Origin: JAJFUE01 sp041687335
GTDB taxonomy: Bacteria; Sumerlaeota; Sumerlaeia; MVZB01
Assembly: GCA_041687335.1 (NCBI GenBank)
Contig: JAWLCE010000003.1
Location: 62,001 to 126,000 of the forward strand
Length of the DNA: 64,000 nt
Direction of reading: 5' to 3'
Positions 18,144 through 26,362 of the stretch are shown piece after piece. How positions within the stretch are numbered: position 1 is the stretch's first letter; each line of letters begins with the position of its first letter. The notes beneath the pieces were generated by a model that worked only from the letters and a program-made list of their open reading frames with translations, was not told the origin of the DNA and ran no database searches. The position numbers and the translations under genes are program-made.

Positions 18144-18172
18144 TTGCCGCACGCCCTTCTTTCCGGTAAACT
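18144..18172 (+). promoter_or_regulatory. Candidate sigma-70 promoter of radical SAM gene
   Basis: TTGCCG and TAAACT separated by 17 bases, directly behind the preceding terminator. The expected transcription start (about 18179) falls at the ATG at 18180, so the mRNA could be leaderless. Prediction from pattern only. Confidence 0.4.
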
Positions 18173-18179
18173 GATTCCG

Positions 18180-19823
18180 ATGAGCCGGAAGCGACACACT
18201 CCCGAAGCCACCCCCGACCGCCGCAAGCTGCTGGCGGCAGAGTACGGCCCACCACTGGGCGGCAGCGGTCCCCTGCGCGTGGCGCTGGTTTATCCGCATA
18301 CCTATCATGTCGGCATGTCCAGCCTGGGCTTTCAAATCGCGCTGCGCCTGATCAATGACTGGCCCGGCGGGGCCCGCGCCGAGCGCTTCTTTACCGACAC
18401 CATCGCGGGCGGCTCAATCGAATCCGGCTCCCCGCTCGCTGATTTCGACATCATTGCCTTCTCGGCCACCTATGAGATGGACGCCCCGCTCGTGCTCGAT
18501 CTGATCGCGGCCGCCGGCCTGCCCCTCGAGGCGCGCCATCGCGGCCCCGACCACCCACTGGTCGTCATGGGCGGCGTGCTGGTCTCGGTCAACCGCCTGC
18601 CGCTCTACCCGTTCTTCGACCTCTTCGCCCACGGCGAGGCTGAGCGCCTGCTGCACCCCCTGCTGGAGCTGGCCGGCCGCCCCCGTCCCGAGGCACTGAC
18701 CGCCCTCGCCGAGACCCCCGGCTTTGAAGTCACCGTCGGCGCGCGCGCCGCAGCCGGCCTGCCCATCCCCGACGAGCTGGACCCGCTGGTGGACCTGCTC
18801 GACCGCGATCTTTCCGGGGAGCCCCCTCCGCGTCCGCCAGCCCCGCCACGCGCGATCCTGGAGACACTCCTTGACACGCCCTTGGCCAGCGCCATCCTGA
18901 CCCCCAATACCGAATTCGCCGACATGGGTCTGATCGACTTGGCGCGCGGCTGCCCCCACCACTGCACATTCTGCTGGATCGGCCACAACGCCCCCGCCTA
19001 TCGCACTCGTCCCATGGAAAGCATCATGGAGGAGATCGACCGGCTCGCGCGCCACACCCGAAAGTTTGGTTTGGTTGCCTCAGCCGTGGGCGCCCATCCC
19101 GACATCGACACGATCTGTGAGCACCTGATGGCGCGCAACTTCAAGGTCTCCTACTCCTCGCTGCGTGTCGAGGAGGTCACCCAAACGATGCTGCGTGCGC
19201 TGGCGATGGGTGGTGGCAAGTCCGTCACGATCGCCCCCGAGGCCGGCGCCCAGCGTGTGCGCCGCCTGCTCGGCAAGCGCATCAGCGATGAACAAATCTT
19301 TGCCGTCACCGAGGAAATCTTTGGTCTTGGCGCTGAAAATCTGAAGCTTTATTTCATCATCGGCATCCCGAGCGAGACCGATGATGAGGCGCTCCAGATT
19401 GCCGCCTTCACCGAGAAGATTCGCGCCATTCAGCTCAAGTGGGCGCGCCCTCGCGGCCGCATGGGCCATATCGGCATCAACCTGGGCGTCTTCGTCCCCA
19501 AGCCCAACCTGCCGCTGGCGCACATCGAGCCGGTCGATCCCGCCATCGTCCGCCGCCGGCTCGGCAAAGTCGTACGCGCACTCGAGCGCATTCCCAACAC
19601 CCGTGTTGCCGCCGCCAGTCCCGAACTTGCCCGCGCCCAAGCTGTCCTTTCAATGGGCGGGGTCGAGGCCTCCCACTACGTGCTCGCGGTGCGCCGGTTG
19701 GGTATGGACTGGCGCGCCGCCAATCGCCAATGGCTGCGTGAGCGTGGCGAGGATCCCCTCGTGCGCTACGACCGCTCGCCTCGCCTGCGCGCCGACGCCC
19801 TCCGCACGCGAACAAACCCCTGA
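18180..19823 (+). CDS. B12-binding-type radical SAM protein
   Basis: 547 residues from the ATG at 18180 (MSRKRHTPEATPDRRKLL). The N-terminal region with LRVALVYPHTYHVGMSSLGFQ and a Rossmann-like fold resembles the B12-binding domain of this class, although no DxHxxG cobalamin motif is evident. The radical SAM core has CPHHCTFCW (CxxxCxxC, Fe-S cluster) followed by later strands such as SYSSLRVEEV and SVTIAPEAGAQRVRRLLGK. This is close to the uncharacterised YgiQ/TIGR03960-like group. The reaction is unknown. There is no ribosome-binding site, and a promoter-like pair ends eight bases before the ATG. Confidence 0.8.
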   Translation: MSRKRHTPEATPDRRKLLAAEYGPPLGGSGPLRVALVYPHTYHVGMSSLGFQIALRLINDWPGGARAERFFTDTIAGGSIESGSPLADFDIIAFSATYEMDAPLVLDLIAAAGLPLEARHRGPDHPLVVMGGVLVSVNRLPLYPFFDLFAHGEAERLLHPLLELAGRPRPEALTALAETPGFEVTVGARAAAGLPIPDELDPLVDLLDRDLSGEPPPRPPAPPRAILETLLDTPLASAILTPNTEFADMGLIDLARGCPHHCTFCWIGHNAPAYRTRPMESIMEEIDRLARHTRKFGLVASAVGAHPDIDTICEHLMARNFKVSYSSLRVEEVTQTMLRALAMGGGKSVTIAPEAGAQRVRRLLGKRISDEQIFAVTEEIFGLGAENLKLYFIIGIPSETDDEALQIAAFTEKIRAIQLKWARPRGRMGHIGINLGVFVPKPNLPLAHIEPVDPAIVRRRLGKVVRALERIPNTRVAAASPELARAQAVLSMGGVEASHYVLAVRRLGMDWRAANRQWLRERGEDPLVRYDRSPRLRADALRTRTNP

Positions 19824-19826
19824 TTG

Positions 19827-19849
19827 GTAGGTCGGGTCTTCGACCCGAC
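19827..19849 (+). repeat. REP-like palindrome, copy 3 (compensated variant)
   Basis: GTAG, then GTCGGGTC-TTC-GACCCGAC. Compared with copies 1 and 2, one base pair of the stem has changed on both sides (C:G to G:C), so the hairpin is kept. It lies 3 bases after the radical SAM stop codon. Confidence 0.7.
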
Positions 19850-19976
19850 ATGGCCAAGTATTGCCTCGAAGAACCGACAGACCCTCCTCGCCTCAAAATA
19901 TTGTATTTGGTGTCATGATTCCGGCTGGGGCAAAATGGTGGGCCGGCAAATGCCTGACCACCCATGGGAGTCATCG

Positions 19977-20432
19977 ATGAACGAGCTGATCGGCCAGACG
20001 ATAACCTTCGCGATCTCGCGCTACTTTCACCTGCTGTCCGTGATCATTGCCATCGGCGGAGCGTTTATCATTCGCTATGCCGTTCAGCCGGCGCTCAGCG
20101 AGCTGGATCAGTCCACACGCGGGCGTTTTCTTGACCGCATGGGCCGCGCTTTGGCCCGCATCGTCCCCGCGGCCGTTTTGCTGCTGATCCTGACTGGCCT
20201 GATCAATGTCTATCGCGCCTTTACCGTCGCTCCAATGCCGCCACCGGCCTATCATATGATCCTGGGCCTCAAGATCCTGCTCTCGTTTATGCTCTTCGGC
20301 ATCGCCCTGGGCATGGCCTGGGGCCATGCCCGCATTCAGGCCAATCGCCGCTTCTGGTATTCAATGATGGTCCACATGGGCCTGCTGCTTGTCGCGCTCT
20401 CGGTGGCGCTGCGCTTCCTGAGCGGAAAATAA
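19977..20432 (+). CDS. Small four-helix membrane protein, CopD/DUF2269-like
   Basis: 151 residues from the ATG at 19977, which has GGGAG six bases upstream; the frame extends further but without protein character. Four predicted transmembrane helices: about residues 8-32, 55-78, 92-112 and 128-148. A His in the first helix (SRYFHLLS) and one before the third (AYHMILGLKILL) match the conserved histidines of CopD-like/DUF2269 integral membrane proteins, which may bind haem or copper. No partner gene suggests a pathway. Convergent with the binding-protein gene, with only 15 bases between stops. Confidence 0.65.
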   Translation: MNELIGQTITFAISRYFHLLSVIIAIGGAFIIRYAVQPALSELDQSTRGRFLDRMGRALARIVPAAVLLLILTGLINVYRAFTVAPMPPPAYHMILGLKILLSFMLFGIALGMAWGHARIQANRRFWYSMMVHMGLLLVALSVALRFLSGK

Positions 20433-20447
20433 TCTAAAACTTTAAGA

Positions 20448-21338
20448 TCAATTACTGGCGGCGCCGTAAATCGCCTCGTGCAGCGCACGGACGATCTGCG
20501 GGAAACGCGGCCCGGGCACGAGCAGGTAATCTCCATCGAGGACATGAATCCGTCCCGTGCGCACCGCCGGCAGCGAGCTCATCGCCTGCCAATCCGCGGC
20601 CAACGCCCGCCGCTCCGGCTCGCTCACCCCCCCGCGCGCGCGAAGCTCGAGGATCAGCTCGGGGCGACGGGCAGCCAGACTCTCGCGTGAGACCTCGACA
20701 TACGGTCGCGTCAGGTCAGCCAGCGCATTGCGCCCCCCCGCCAGTGCCAATGCCTCGCCCAGAAAGCTCTTTCCGGTTGCGCTCAGCACGCCCGCCAGCG
20801 ATCCCGGCTGTCGTTCCAGACTCAAGAAAATCAGTGGCCGCCGCGCGGGGTCAGGGGCAATTTCCTCAACTCTCCCGCTGATGGCCGCCAGATCTTCCTG
20901 CATCCTGCGGGTCAGGCTGGTGGCGGCATCAGAGCATCCCAGCAGCGCCCCCAGCCGCTCGATCTCCCGATTGATCGAATCCAGGCTGTCCATGCGAAAC
21001 TCAATCAGCGCAATCCCCCGCTCGCGCGCAAATGCATCCACCGCCGGCGAGGGAAACTGGTTCACGATCAGGTCGGGACGCAGGGCGGCCAGCACCTCCA
21101 GGCGCGGGGTTGCCGGCCCGCCCACCCGCTTAAGCTTGCGCGCGGCCTCCGGCCACTGGCAAAACTCGCTGACTCCAACCAGCCGGTCACCCGCCCCCAA
21201 GGCAAAAATCGTTTCCGTGAGGTTGGGCCCCATCGACACGATGCGCTGGTAGTCCGCCTCGGCCGGGGCGGCGACTGCGGCCGCGGTCACAAGCACCCAT
21301 GTGAAGAAAACCAGACTCAGCGGAAGAAAGCGCGGCAT
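20448..21338 (-). CDS. BtuF/FepB-like ABC transporter substrate-binding protein
   Basis: 296 residues with a signal peptide (residues 1-24, ending AAAVAA). It has the periplasmic-binding fold of class III, for vitamin B12, haem or iron-siderophore uptake. Signature segments are RIVSMGPNLTETIFALGAGDRLVG, VGGPATPRLEVLAALRPDLIV and FLGEALALAGGRNAL. No lipobox, so it is a free periplasmic protein. The matching permease and ATPase genes are not adjacent, so it is an orphan here. No cobalamin riboswitch is visible upstream. B12 is a plausible ligand, given the B12-type radical SAM gene nearby, but siderophore cannot be excluded. Confidence 0.85.
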   Translation of the reverse strand: MPRFLPLSLVFFTWVLVTAAAVAAPAEADYQRIVSMGPNLTETIFALGAGDRLVGVSEFCQWPEAARKLKRVGGPATPRLEVLAALRPDLIVNQFPSPAVDAFARERGIALIEFRMDSLDSINREIERLGALLGCSDAATSLTRRMQEDLAAISGRVEEIAPDPARRPLIFLSLERQPGSLAGVLSATGKSFLGEALALAGGRNALADLTRPYVEVSRESLAARRPELILELRARGGVSEPERRALAADWQAMSSLPAVRTGRIHVLDGDYLLVPGPRFPQIVRALHEAIYGAASN

Positions 21339-21365
21339 TGATGTTCACACATCCCCAAGATGTCA

Positions 21366-21394
21366 CAAGGCCGCCCGGTCACCGGGCGGCCTTG
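21366..21394 (-). terminator. Hairpin after acidic secreted protein gene
   Basis: A 14-bp perfect stem (CAAGGCCGCCCGGT / ACCGGGCGGCCTTG) with a one-base centre. It lies 27 bases past the stop of the minus-strand gene at 21421. The T-run is weak, so termination may be partial and allow some read-through into the binding-protein gene. Confidence 0.65.
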
Positions 21395-21420
21395 TTGGGT
21401 CTTACACAAACGGGCACCTT

Positions 21421-22857
21421 TTAATAGCCGTTGCCGCTCCGGATCGTGCCATCGTTATTGAGCAGGTCCTGCGGCGTCAATCGCTGCTGGCGGATGATGT
21501 TGACCGTGTTGTTCGGCAACGATTCAAGCGGGTCCTCGGAAACAAGGAAGAGCGTCTCGTCAAAGACAAGCGTCTCACCTTGGTCAACCCGGCGCCACGT
21601 TTCTGCAAAGTTGTAAATTTCTTGGCGCTTCTCACGCACCCATTCATCGTAATGTTCCTGGTTCAGCGCCCGCCGATCAATCCCCTCAATCATCTGGATG
21701 TATTGATAATACACCTGCTCATCCAGCCAGCGGGCCTCTTTCTCGAACTTCTCCAGATATTCGGCGCGCTTGCCGCCATCGGGGTTTTCATAGTCGGTCT
21801 GGGGGGAAAACCGCTCACGCAGAGCGCTGACCGGACCCCGTTGTCCGAGCGGGCCCATGCCGAGGAGGCTTTCGCCAAAGCCAAGGTCGTCTTCTAAGAA
21901 TCCACTGGCGGCGCCGGCCATGCCGCCCATGGCATCCGCAGCCAGCCCCGCCCGTCCCACGCCAAGAGGCCCAACCGTGGTTTCCTCACGAATTTCTGCG
22001 GGGCGCAGCCCAGAAATATCTGACAACTGCCTCTCACGCATCAACCGGCGCGGATCGGGAGGCAGGGGCTCAAGCAATCTTTCCTCCGCGTCCCGCAATA
22101 ATACCCGGGCGCAGTAATACTGCCAGAGCACCAACTGATCGTAGTAAAAGGTCCACTCGGCAGCCACTTTGGGATCGAATGCCACCGAGGAAAATGCCGT
22201 CCCGAATTCCCCGCCCAAACCCAAATCCTCGTCCATGCCCAGGTCGTCTTCGAGGAAGTCATCTTCCAGAATATCCTCGGCGGGCTCGGGCTCTTGGGGT
22301 TGGGGAGCCATTCCGGGGGGGCCGAACCCTCCCGCCTGCGGGCCAAAGCCGCCCATCCCGGGGTCGGGCCCCATCCCCGGCATGCCGGGCATTCCCGGGC
22401 CCATGCCAGGCATCCCCGGCGCACCCGCCAGATCGCCACCGGGCTGGAAAGCCAGTGCGTTGGGGTCCACCGGACCAGCCTGATATTCCTGCACCGCCGT
22501 CTGTGGCAGATTGCGTGTCTTTTGGTAGTACTGTGTCAGCTGCGTGATCAGCCAGCGCTTATTTTCCTCCCATTCATTGAACGGGATCGGAATGCGCTGG
22601 ATCGTGACATCTTCCGGAACCCGCGCGTCCGGGTTCACCGTGCCCGTGTAATAGAAGTGATAGTACTGCGTGCCCGGTTCGGTTATGGTCGCCACTGGGG
22701 CCGTCCATACATAGGTCGTCGGGTGGGGATCGGTCGTCGAGACAGTCCCCAATTCAACACTGGCATCGACCTGAGCCCAGGCCGCGCCCGTCCCAAGCAA
22801 CAACCACATGCCGGCCCAGCCCGCCCGGCGAGCCTTCGGCTTCATCCAACTCATCAT
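21421..22857 (-). CDS. Secreted protein with Gly/Met/Pro repeats and acidic patches
   Basis: 478 residues from the ATG at 22857 (GAGGAG eight bases upstream); a GTG two codons earlier is less likely. Signal peptide to about residue 30 (LLLGTGAAWAQ). The N-terminal ~120 residues form a folded segment rich in Tyr/Trp (YVWTAPVATITEPGTQYYHF). A low-complexity linker follows with GMPGM-type repeats (GMPGMGPGMPGMPGMGP), then acidic patches EDDFLEDDLGMDEDLGLG and FLEDDLGFGE, and a helical Tyr-rich C-terminal domain. I recognise no family. The acidic patches could bind calcium or basic partners. Similar architectures occur as lineage-specific envelope proteins in uncultivated phyla. Confidence 0.7.
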   Translation of the reverse strand: MMSWMKPKARRAGWAGMWLLLGTGAAWAQVDASVELGTVSTTDPHPTTYVWTAPVATITEPGTQYYHFYYTGTVNPDARVPEDVTIQRIPIPFNEWEENKRWLITQLTQYYQKTRNLPQTAVQEYQAGPVDPNALAFQPGGDLAGAPGMPGMGPGMPGMPGMGPDPGMGGFGPQAGGFGPPGMAPQPQEPEPAEDILEDDFLEDDLGMDEDLGLGGEFGTAFSSVAFDPKVAAEWTFYYDQLVLWQYYCARVLLRDAEERLLEPLPPDPRRLMRERQLSDISGLRPAEIREETTVGPLGVGRAGLAADAMGGMAGAASGFLEDDLGFGESLLGMGPLGQRGPVSALRERFSPQTDYENPDGGKRAEYLEKFEKEARWLDEQVYYQYIQMIEGIDRRALNQEHYDEWVREKRQEIYNFAETWRRVDQGETLVFDETLFLVSEDPLESLPNNTVNIIRQQRLTPQDLLNNDGTIRSGNGY

Positions 22858-22893
22858 GGCCACCGCTCCTCGCGAAGAACTCCCTCAGCATAT

Positions 22894-22924
22894 TTATTAG
22901 GCATTGAACGATCCGTTTAGACAA
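22894..22924 (-). promoter_or_regulatory. Candidate promoter for secreted acidic protein
   Basis: On the minus strand, TTGTCT and TAATAA separated by 19 bases, 37 bases before the start codon and in locally AT-rich DNA. The spacer is long; weak prediction. Confidence 0.3.
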
Positions 22925-23014
22925 GTAGAATCACAGTCGCCGAAAACCTATTCCTGCTGCCGGACTTGTTGCCGATGCCTGGCTCCACGCCGCAGAAAAT
23001 TTGCCGTGTATATT

Positions 23015-23090
23015 TGGCGCCCTCGGCAGGAATCGAACCTGCGACCAACGGATTAGGAATCCGCTGCTCTATCCCCTGAGCTACGAGGGC
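23015..23090 (-). tRNA. tRNA-Arg (anticodon CCU)
   Basis: A full cloverleaf on the minus strand: 7-bp acceptor stem GCCCTCG/CGAGGGC, D-arm with AGGGGATA loop, anticodon stem around loop TTCCTAA (anticodon CCT), a 5-base variable loop, and T-arm GCAGG-TTCGATT-CCTGC. G discriminator, and the terminal CCA is encoded in the DNA. It reads AGG codons, which are rare in the surrounding genes. Confidence 0.95.
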
Positions 23091-23202
23091 GGCGGGGAGG
23101 CTTGTTTATCATATCAATCTGCCACCGCCGGTCAAGCCGCCTGATGCCCTCGCAACAAAAAGCCAAAGCACCCCAATCCCCAATTCCGGGACTTTTTATT
23201 CA

Positions 23203-23231
23203 TTGACCACGCCCCGGCGGCGGGATACAAC
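23203..23231 (+). promoter_or_regulatory. Candidate sigma-70 promoter of MFS gene
   Basis: TTGACC and TACAAC separated by exactly 17 bases, 88 bases before the MFS start codon, with an AT-rich stretch just upstream. One of the better promoter matches in the window. Confidence 0.5.
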
Positions 23232-23318
23232 AGCGCATCAACCCGCTCAGGGTCTTGATCGCCTTTGGAATTTGCGGCGCCAGCCGGTTCGCAATCCTTA
23301 CAGGGAGAAACGCATCAA

Positions 23319-24854
23319 ATGGCAAATGTCACTGCAGTGAAAACTCCGGCGGCCGGCGCGGCCGGTCAACCCGGCCTGGTCGGCATTCAGAAGGGGCGCC
23401 TGTTCCTGGGCAGCTGCCTGGCCCTGATCTCCACCTCGATGTTCTTCGCCATCACGGCCGACATCCTGGGCTCGCTCAAGGCCCAATTCGTGCTGACCAA
23501 TCTCCAGATCGGCGTCATCATGGGGGCGGCCACCTGGGGCTTTACCCTCGCCACCTTCGGCTTTGGGCCATTGTGTGACGTAATCGGTATGCGCCGCCTG
23601 TTGCGACTGTCCTTTCTCTGCCACGCGGGCGGGGCGTTACTGATGATCTTCGCCCAAGGCTACTGGTGGCTGTTCGCGGGGGCGCTGACCTACTCGCTGG
23701 CCAACGGGCTGGTGGAGGCGGTCTGCAACCCGCTGGTGGCCACAATTTATCCAGAGCGCAAGACCCAGAAGCTCAACCAATTCCACGTCTGGTTCCCCGG
23801 CGGCATCGTGATCGGTGCCCTGCTCTGCTTCATGCTCACCAGGTTGGGCGCGGGGATTGAGTCCTTTGTTGGCCTCTGGCAGTTGAAACTGGGGCTGACG
23901 CTGATCCCGACCCTGCTCTACGGCTCGCTGTTCCTGGGCCAGAAGTTCCCCGCCACCGAGAGCCACCAGGCCGGCGTCTCGGTCCCAGGCATGTTCAAGG
24001 AAACCTTCAGCCGGCCGCTGTTCTGGATGCTGCTGATGTGCATGATGCTGACGGCTTCGGTGGAACTGGGAACGAATCGCTGGGTGCCCGAGGTGCTCAA
24101 GAACGGCGGCATGCAGAGCGCCATCCTGGTGCTTGCCTACATCAATGGCCTGATGGCCATCCTGCGCTTCTTTGCCGGGCCGGTGGTCCACCGGCTCGCC
24201 CCCACCGGCATCCTGCTCGGCTCGGCGATCCTCTCGGGAGCCGGGCTGTTCTGGCTGAGCGTGGCCGATGGCCTGCTCATGTCGTTCCTCGCTGTGACCG
24301 TCTTCTCGGTCGGCATCACCTATTTCTGGCCGACGATGCTGGGCGTGACCAGCGAACGCATCCCCAAGGGTGGCCCGCTGGCGCTGGGCGTGATGGGCGG
24401 AATGGGCATGCTGATTGTCGGACTGGTCACCACACCCGAGATGGGCAAGATCATCGACCACTACACCTATCAGCGGCTGGACGAAGGCGAGATCGTGACC
24501 GTGCTCCACCAGATCGACCAGACCTTCCCAGCCTTGGCCCAGAATGAGCCCGAGAAGATCGCCCGGGAAATTCTGGATGCGCAGACCATGGCCCGGCAAG
24601 TGCTGGCGGCGCGCGCGGCCGGCGAAGCCCTGGTCATGGAGGATGCCGTCGGCGCCCTCCGCAGCGCGATCAAGGTCGGCGGTACATCCGAGGCGGCCGG
24701 CGCCGCCGCGGCCCTGCTGCAACCGGCCGAATATCACGGCGGCGTGATGTCGTTCCGCCACGTCGCCCCGCTGACCATTATCCTGTTCTTTGTTTTCGGC
24801 GGGATGTATTTGCGCGACAGGTCGCGCGGGGGCTACAAGGCCGTTCGTATCTGA
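23319..24854 (+). CDS. MFS transporter (sugar/FucP-like) with soluble insert
   Basis: 511 residues from the ATG at 23319 (GGGAG upstream). A major facilitator with about 12 helices. The loop FGFGPLCDVIGMRRLLRL corresponds to the GxLaDrxGrr signature between helices 2 and 3; FHVWFPGGIVIGALL and NPLVATIYPERKTQKLNQ resemble the fucose/glucose permease branch. Between the penultimate and last helices is an unusual hydrophilic stretch of about 120 residues (from DHYTYQRLDEGEIVTVLHQ to LLQPAEYHGG), helical and Ala-rich, then a final helix and a basic tail. Substrate unknown. It has its own promoter-like sequence and a hairpin after it. Confidence 0.85.
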   Translation: MANVTAVKTPAAGAAGQPGLVGIQKGRLFLGSCLALISTSMFFAITADILGSLKAQFVLTNLQIGVIMGAATWGFTLATFGFGPLCDVIGMRRLLRLSFLCHAGGALLMIFAQGYWWLFAGALTYSLANGLVEAVCNPLVATIYPERKTQKLNQFHVWFPGGIVIGALLCFMLTRLGAGIESFVGLWQLKLGLTLIPTLLYGSLFLGQKFPATESHQAGVSVPGMFKETFSRPLFWMLLMCMMLTASVELGTNRWVPEVLKNGGMQSAILVLAYINGLMAILRFFAGPVVHRLAPTGILLGSAILSGAGLFWLSVADGLLMSFLAVTVFSVGITYFWPTMLGVTSERIPKGGPLALGVMGGMGMLIVGLVTTPEMGKIIDHYTYQRLDEGEIVTVLHQIDQTFPALAQNEPEKIAREILDAQTMARQVLAARAAGEALVMEDAVGALRSAIKVGGTSEAAGAAAALLQPAEYHGGVMSFRHVAPLTIILFFVFGGMYLRDRSRGGYKAVRI

Positions 24855-24879
24855 TCGTGCAGTCAATTCAGTCAGCTAT

Positions 24880-24924
24880 GCCCCCCGGGTCGCAAAGCGG
24901 TTGTTTTGCGGCTCGGGGGGCTTT
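24880..24924 (+). terminator. Hairpin after MFS gene
   Basis: An outer stem GCCCCCCG / CGGGGGGC with further pairing inside (CGCAAA / TTTGCG), followed by only three T. Probably a weak terminator, so the radical SAM/SPASM gene downstream might still receive some read-through. Confidence 0.6.
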
Positions 24925-24967
24925 AGAATGAGCTCAGCCGCGCGGCGCGCATCGGCCGCGACCATCG

Positions 24968-26332
24968 ATGTCGATCCAAAGGCCACCCATCGCTTTGAAC
25001 GACCTGACTCAACCTTTCGTGATTCCCCGCGCCGAGGCCGGTTGGCTGCGCACGCAGGCGCGGTGGCTGCGCCGCGGGTATGCCCGCTCCCGGCTGCGGC
25101 TGGCCGGCGGCGAGCAGATCAAGCGTTGGAACAGCGAGCTGAACTGGCGCGAGTTCTGGCATGGGCAACTCCAGCTGGAGTCCTCCCCTCGCCTGATCCA
25201 GGTCGGCACCAACTGGACCTGCAACTTGAAGTGCTCCTTCTGCCGGTTGACGATGCCCTGGACGCGCGAGCAGCTGGGCCGCCTGCCGGCCGGCGGGTTG
25301 CAACTCAGCCCGCGCGTGGAGGCCGTGGTCGAGCGCCTGCTGCCGCGCGCCGAGATGCTGACGCTGACCCCCCTGGGCGAGCCGCTGCTGTGGAGCGGGC
25401 TCAAGGACCTGCTCGAGCTGCACCGGAGCGCCGGCTCACGCAACCTGGCGATGACCACCAACGGCATGCTGCTCAACGACCGCAACTGCGAGCGCCTGGT
25501 GCGCGGCCAGCTCGCTGAGCTTTACGTTTCGATCGACAGCAACGATCCCACAGTCTACGCCGGCATGCGGGTCGGTGGCGACCTGCGGGAGGTCGAGGCG
25601 GGGGTGCGCCGCCTGATGGCCACCCGCCGGCGGCTGGGGTCGCGCTGGCCGCGCCTGCATCTCAATGCCACCTTCATGGAACGCAACATCCACCAGTTGC
25701 CATCTATGGTGGACTGGGCAAAGCAACTGGGCTTCGAGCAGTTCAGCGTGCAGCTGATGGAGATCGAAAACCCCGAGCATGAGTCTGAATTTCTGGGCCA
25801 CCATGTGCCGCTGGCGCGCCTGATGGTGATGGCGGCACTCGCGCGCGGGCAGCAGGCCGGGCTGGACGTGCGTCCCCACCTTGCGCTGCGCAACCTGCTG
25901 TCGGCTTCCCACGAGGGCCGCGATGTCAGCCGTCATGAATTTCTGGCCGCCTCGCCTATTATGCCCGCCAGCCGGCGCCAGGCCCAGTCCAGCGCCGTCG
26001 CCCCAGCCGTGGCCGATCCCTCCGTGGCCGACTCCGCTGAGGGCGGCTGCAACGGCTGCTCGGGCTGTTCCGACAAGTCCCTCGACTCCGCCATCGACAT
26101 GCGCGGCAAGACGCTGGTCGAAAAATGCCACTACCCGTGGTACAACCTGCTGATCGACACCGACGGCGACGCCCGGCCATGCTGCTGGGCCGACGCCAGT
26201 TGGGGCAACCTCAATCAAATTTCTTTCGAGGATGCATGGAACGGGCAGGCTGCGCTTCAGATGCGCCGGATGTTCCTGGCCAATGACATCCCCGCCAGTT
26301 GCCGCAAGAAACATTGCCGGGTGGACCTGTAA
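24968..26332 (+). CDS. Radical SAM/SPASM-like protein
   Basis: 454 residues. The radical SAM motif is CNLKCSFC (CxxxCxxC) near residue 88, followed by TPLGEPLLW and TTNGMLL, the usual second and third strands. The C-terminal domain with KCHYPWYNLLIDTDGDARPCCWA and CRKKHC is a SPASM/twitch-type auxiliary Fe-S domain. Between them is an extra Cys-rich segment, GGCNGCSGC, in a low-complexity insert. Such proteins modify peptides or make cofactors or polysaccharide-linked metabolites. I see no precursor peptide gene next to it. The start at 24968 lacks a strong ribosome site, and an upstream start is possible. Confidence 0.8.
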   Translation: MSIQRPPIALNDLTQPFVIPRAEAGWLRTQARWLRRGYARSRLRLAGGEQIKRWNSELNWREFWHGQLQLESSPRLIQVGTNWTCNLKCSFCRLTMPWTREQLGRLPAGGLQLSPRVEAVVERLLPRAEMLTLTPLGEPLLWSGLKDLLELHRSAGSRNLAMTTNGMLLNDRNCERLVRGQLAELYVSIDSNDPTVYAGMRVGGDLREVEAGVRRLMATRRRLGSRWPRLHLNATFMERNIHQLPSMVDWAKQLGFEQFSVQLMEIENPEHESEFLGHHVPLARLMVMAALARGQQAGLDVRPHLALRNLLSASHEGRDVSRHEFLAASPIMPASRRQAQSSAVAPAVADPSVADSAEGGCNGCSGCSDKSLDSAIDMRGKTLVEKCHYPWYNLLIDTDGDARPCCWADASWGNLNQISFEDAWNGQAALQMRRMFLANDIPASCRKKHCRVDL

Positions 26333-26362
26333 TCCTCCCGGCTACAGGCACTCTCCCCGCGC

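Noticed and set aside
16368..18335. 655-codon open frame antisense to the beta-helix gene
   Set aside because: No recognisable motifs and it runs through the terminator at 18093; the sense frame has a signal peptide, ribosome site and a known fold.
21339..21420. Cobalamin riboswitch upstream of the BtuF-like gene
   Set aside because: No B12-box or conserved core could be found; the space is only 82 bases and is occupied by a simple hairpin.
26326..26348. Inverted repeat CCTGTA/TACAGG after the radical SAM/SPASM gene
   Set aside because: Six-base stem with an 11-base loop and no T-run; no evidence for termination.
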